From positions 3,706,015-3,770,014 of the forward strand of contig JADCRB010000018.1 in assembly GCA_021464245.1 (NCBI GenBank): a stretch of DNA of 64,000 bases, in the 5' to 3' direction. The notes below the pieces were generated by a model that was not told where the DNA came from, made no database searches, and worked only from the letters and a program-made list of their open reading frames with translations. Positions 63,229 through 64,000 of this stretch are shown in pieces. How positions within the stretch are numbered: position 1 is the stretch's first letter; every line of letters begins with the position of its first letter. The translations under genes and the position numbers were made by a program. The stretch is from Carallia brachiata (lineage: Eukaryota > Streptophyta > Magnoliopsida > Malpighiales > Rhizophoraceae).

Positions 63229-63952
63229 CTGATGAACATTGAATGTTGAAATCTTTTATATCCGGCTAGCCCAACTGTTGTTGGATCTCAATTGGAAACT
63301 GATATGATCTTGAGGAAGTCAGCAGTCCAGCCAATATAGAAACTGAAGCTCTGGCTCCAGCTGATGTTGAGCTTCCATAACTCGCAAAGAATTTTTTATA
63401 TGTTTTGAAGTTCCACAGCTCTGGTGAGAATGATCCGGTATGTAAGGAACTTGTACCTCCCCATGAGGAAGGCCCATGACTATGGAATTTCAAGGCCTGC
63501 ACACCGGGAGACGGGATGTAGTGAAGATTCTCGAATCTGCTTCGACATAAGGAGAGTAATTGGAACTTCTCTGTACGTCACCGCATCCACCTGATGAACA
63601 TTGAATGTTGAAATCTTTTATATCCGGCTAGCCCAACTATTGTTGGATCTCAATTGGAAACTGATATGATCTTGAGGAAGTTAGCAGTCCAGCCAATATA
63701 GAAACTGAAGCACTGGCTCCATCTGATGTTGAGCTTCCATAACTCGCAAAGAATTTTTTATATGTTTTGAAGTTCCACAGCTCTGGTGAGAATGATCCGA
63801 TATGTAAGGAACTTGTACCTCCCGTGAGGAAGGCCCATGACTATGGAATTTCAAGGCCTGCACACAGGGAGACGGGATGTAGTGAAGATTCTTGAATCTG
63901 CTTCGACATAAGGAGAGTAATTGGAACTTCTCTGTACGTCGCTGCATCTGAA
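63229..63952. repeat. Tandem duplication, two copies of a 362-bp unit
   Basis: Copy 1 (63229-63590) and copy 2 (63591-63952) both begin ctgatgaacattgaatgttg and run to tctgtacgtc near their ends. They differ by a handful of substitutions and a one-base gap near 63820. Minus-strand frames through the unit are open for 78-88 codons, but the two copies are read in different frames, so coding is unlikely. More copies may continue beyond the window. Confidence 0.85.
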
Positions 63953-64000
63953 AGAAGATGAGGATGATTGCAGCTTATCATTCCTCTGTGGTTGATGTGA

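Noticed and set aside
63266..63947. Open minus-strand frames in the tandem duplication
   Set aside because: The two copies are open in different relative frames, so protein coding is not conserved between duplicates.
1..64000. CRISPR arrays, bacterial operons or prophage
   Set aside because: The introns, plant gene families and plant retroelements show this is a eukaryotic nuclear region; no regularly spaced short repeats were seen.

Overview
This window is plant nuclear DNA. It is AT-rich and full of introns, microsatellites and transposon remnants, and its genes belong to plant families: a DUF2921 membrane protein, a PDR-type ABCG transporter, AOP-like 2-oxoglutarate dioxygenases, a gibberellin 3-oxidase, a Ty1/copia element and plant LINE tails. 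A woody eudicot fits best, possibly Citrus or a relative, but the species is a guess from general resemblance.

Layout. 1-2.8 kb: AT-rich intergenic DNA. 2.9-6.5 kb (+): a large intronless-in-CDS DUF2921 gene with a probable 5' UTR intron and four reading-frame breaks. 10.75-22.73 kb (+): a full-size PDR/ABCG transporter pseudogene with stops, frameshifts and damaged nucleotide-binding motifs. A 4,955-bp copia retrotransposon (17524-22478, coding strand -) sits inside its last exon. The two 433-bp LTRs differ at one base and the target duplication is GGCTG. 24.4-49.6 kb: an array of five AOP-like dioxygenase units. One is intact (24465-26136 +). One has lost its 3' end (29164-31718 +). One is inverted and decayed (32785-35085 -). 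One is a lone last exon (40683-40841 +). One is almost intact, with a late frameshift (47588-49605 +). Between the last two lies a roughly 1.4-kb element with about 270-bp terminal inverted repeats around gene-like sequence, a Pack-MULE candidate. 56.05-57.7 kb (-): an intact two-exon gibberellin 3-beta-dioxygenase. 58-64 kb: no confident gene, one MITE-like copy, a short minisatellite and a 362-bp tandem duplication at the right edge.

The genes do not form one pathway. The biological theme is birth and decay of a tandem dioxygenase cluster next to a dead transporter gene, with repeated transposon activity. GA3ox and the intact AOP-like gene are the most likely functional enzymes. Many frame breaks look like one- or two-base losses, several of them in homopolymers, so consensus errors must be separated from true pseudogenisation. 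The ABC transporter also carries stops that look like base substitutions and is a better-supported pseudogene. I found no wholly new system. The most unusual structures are the Pack-MULE candidate and the nested copia insertion.
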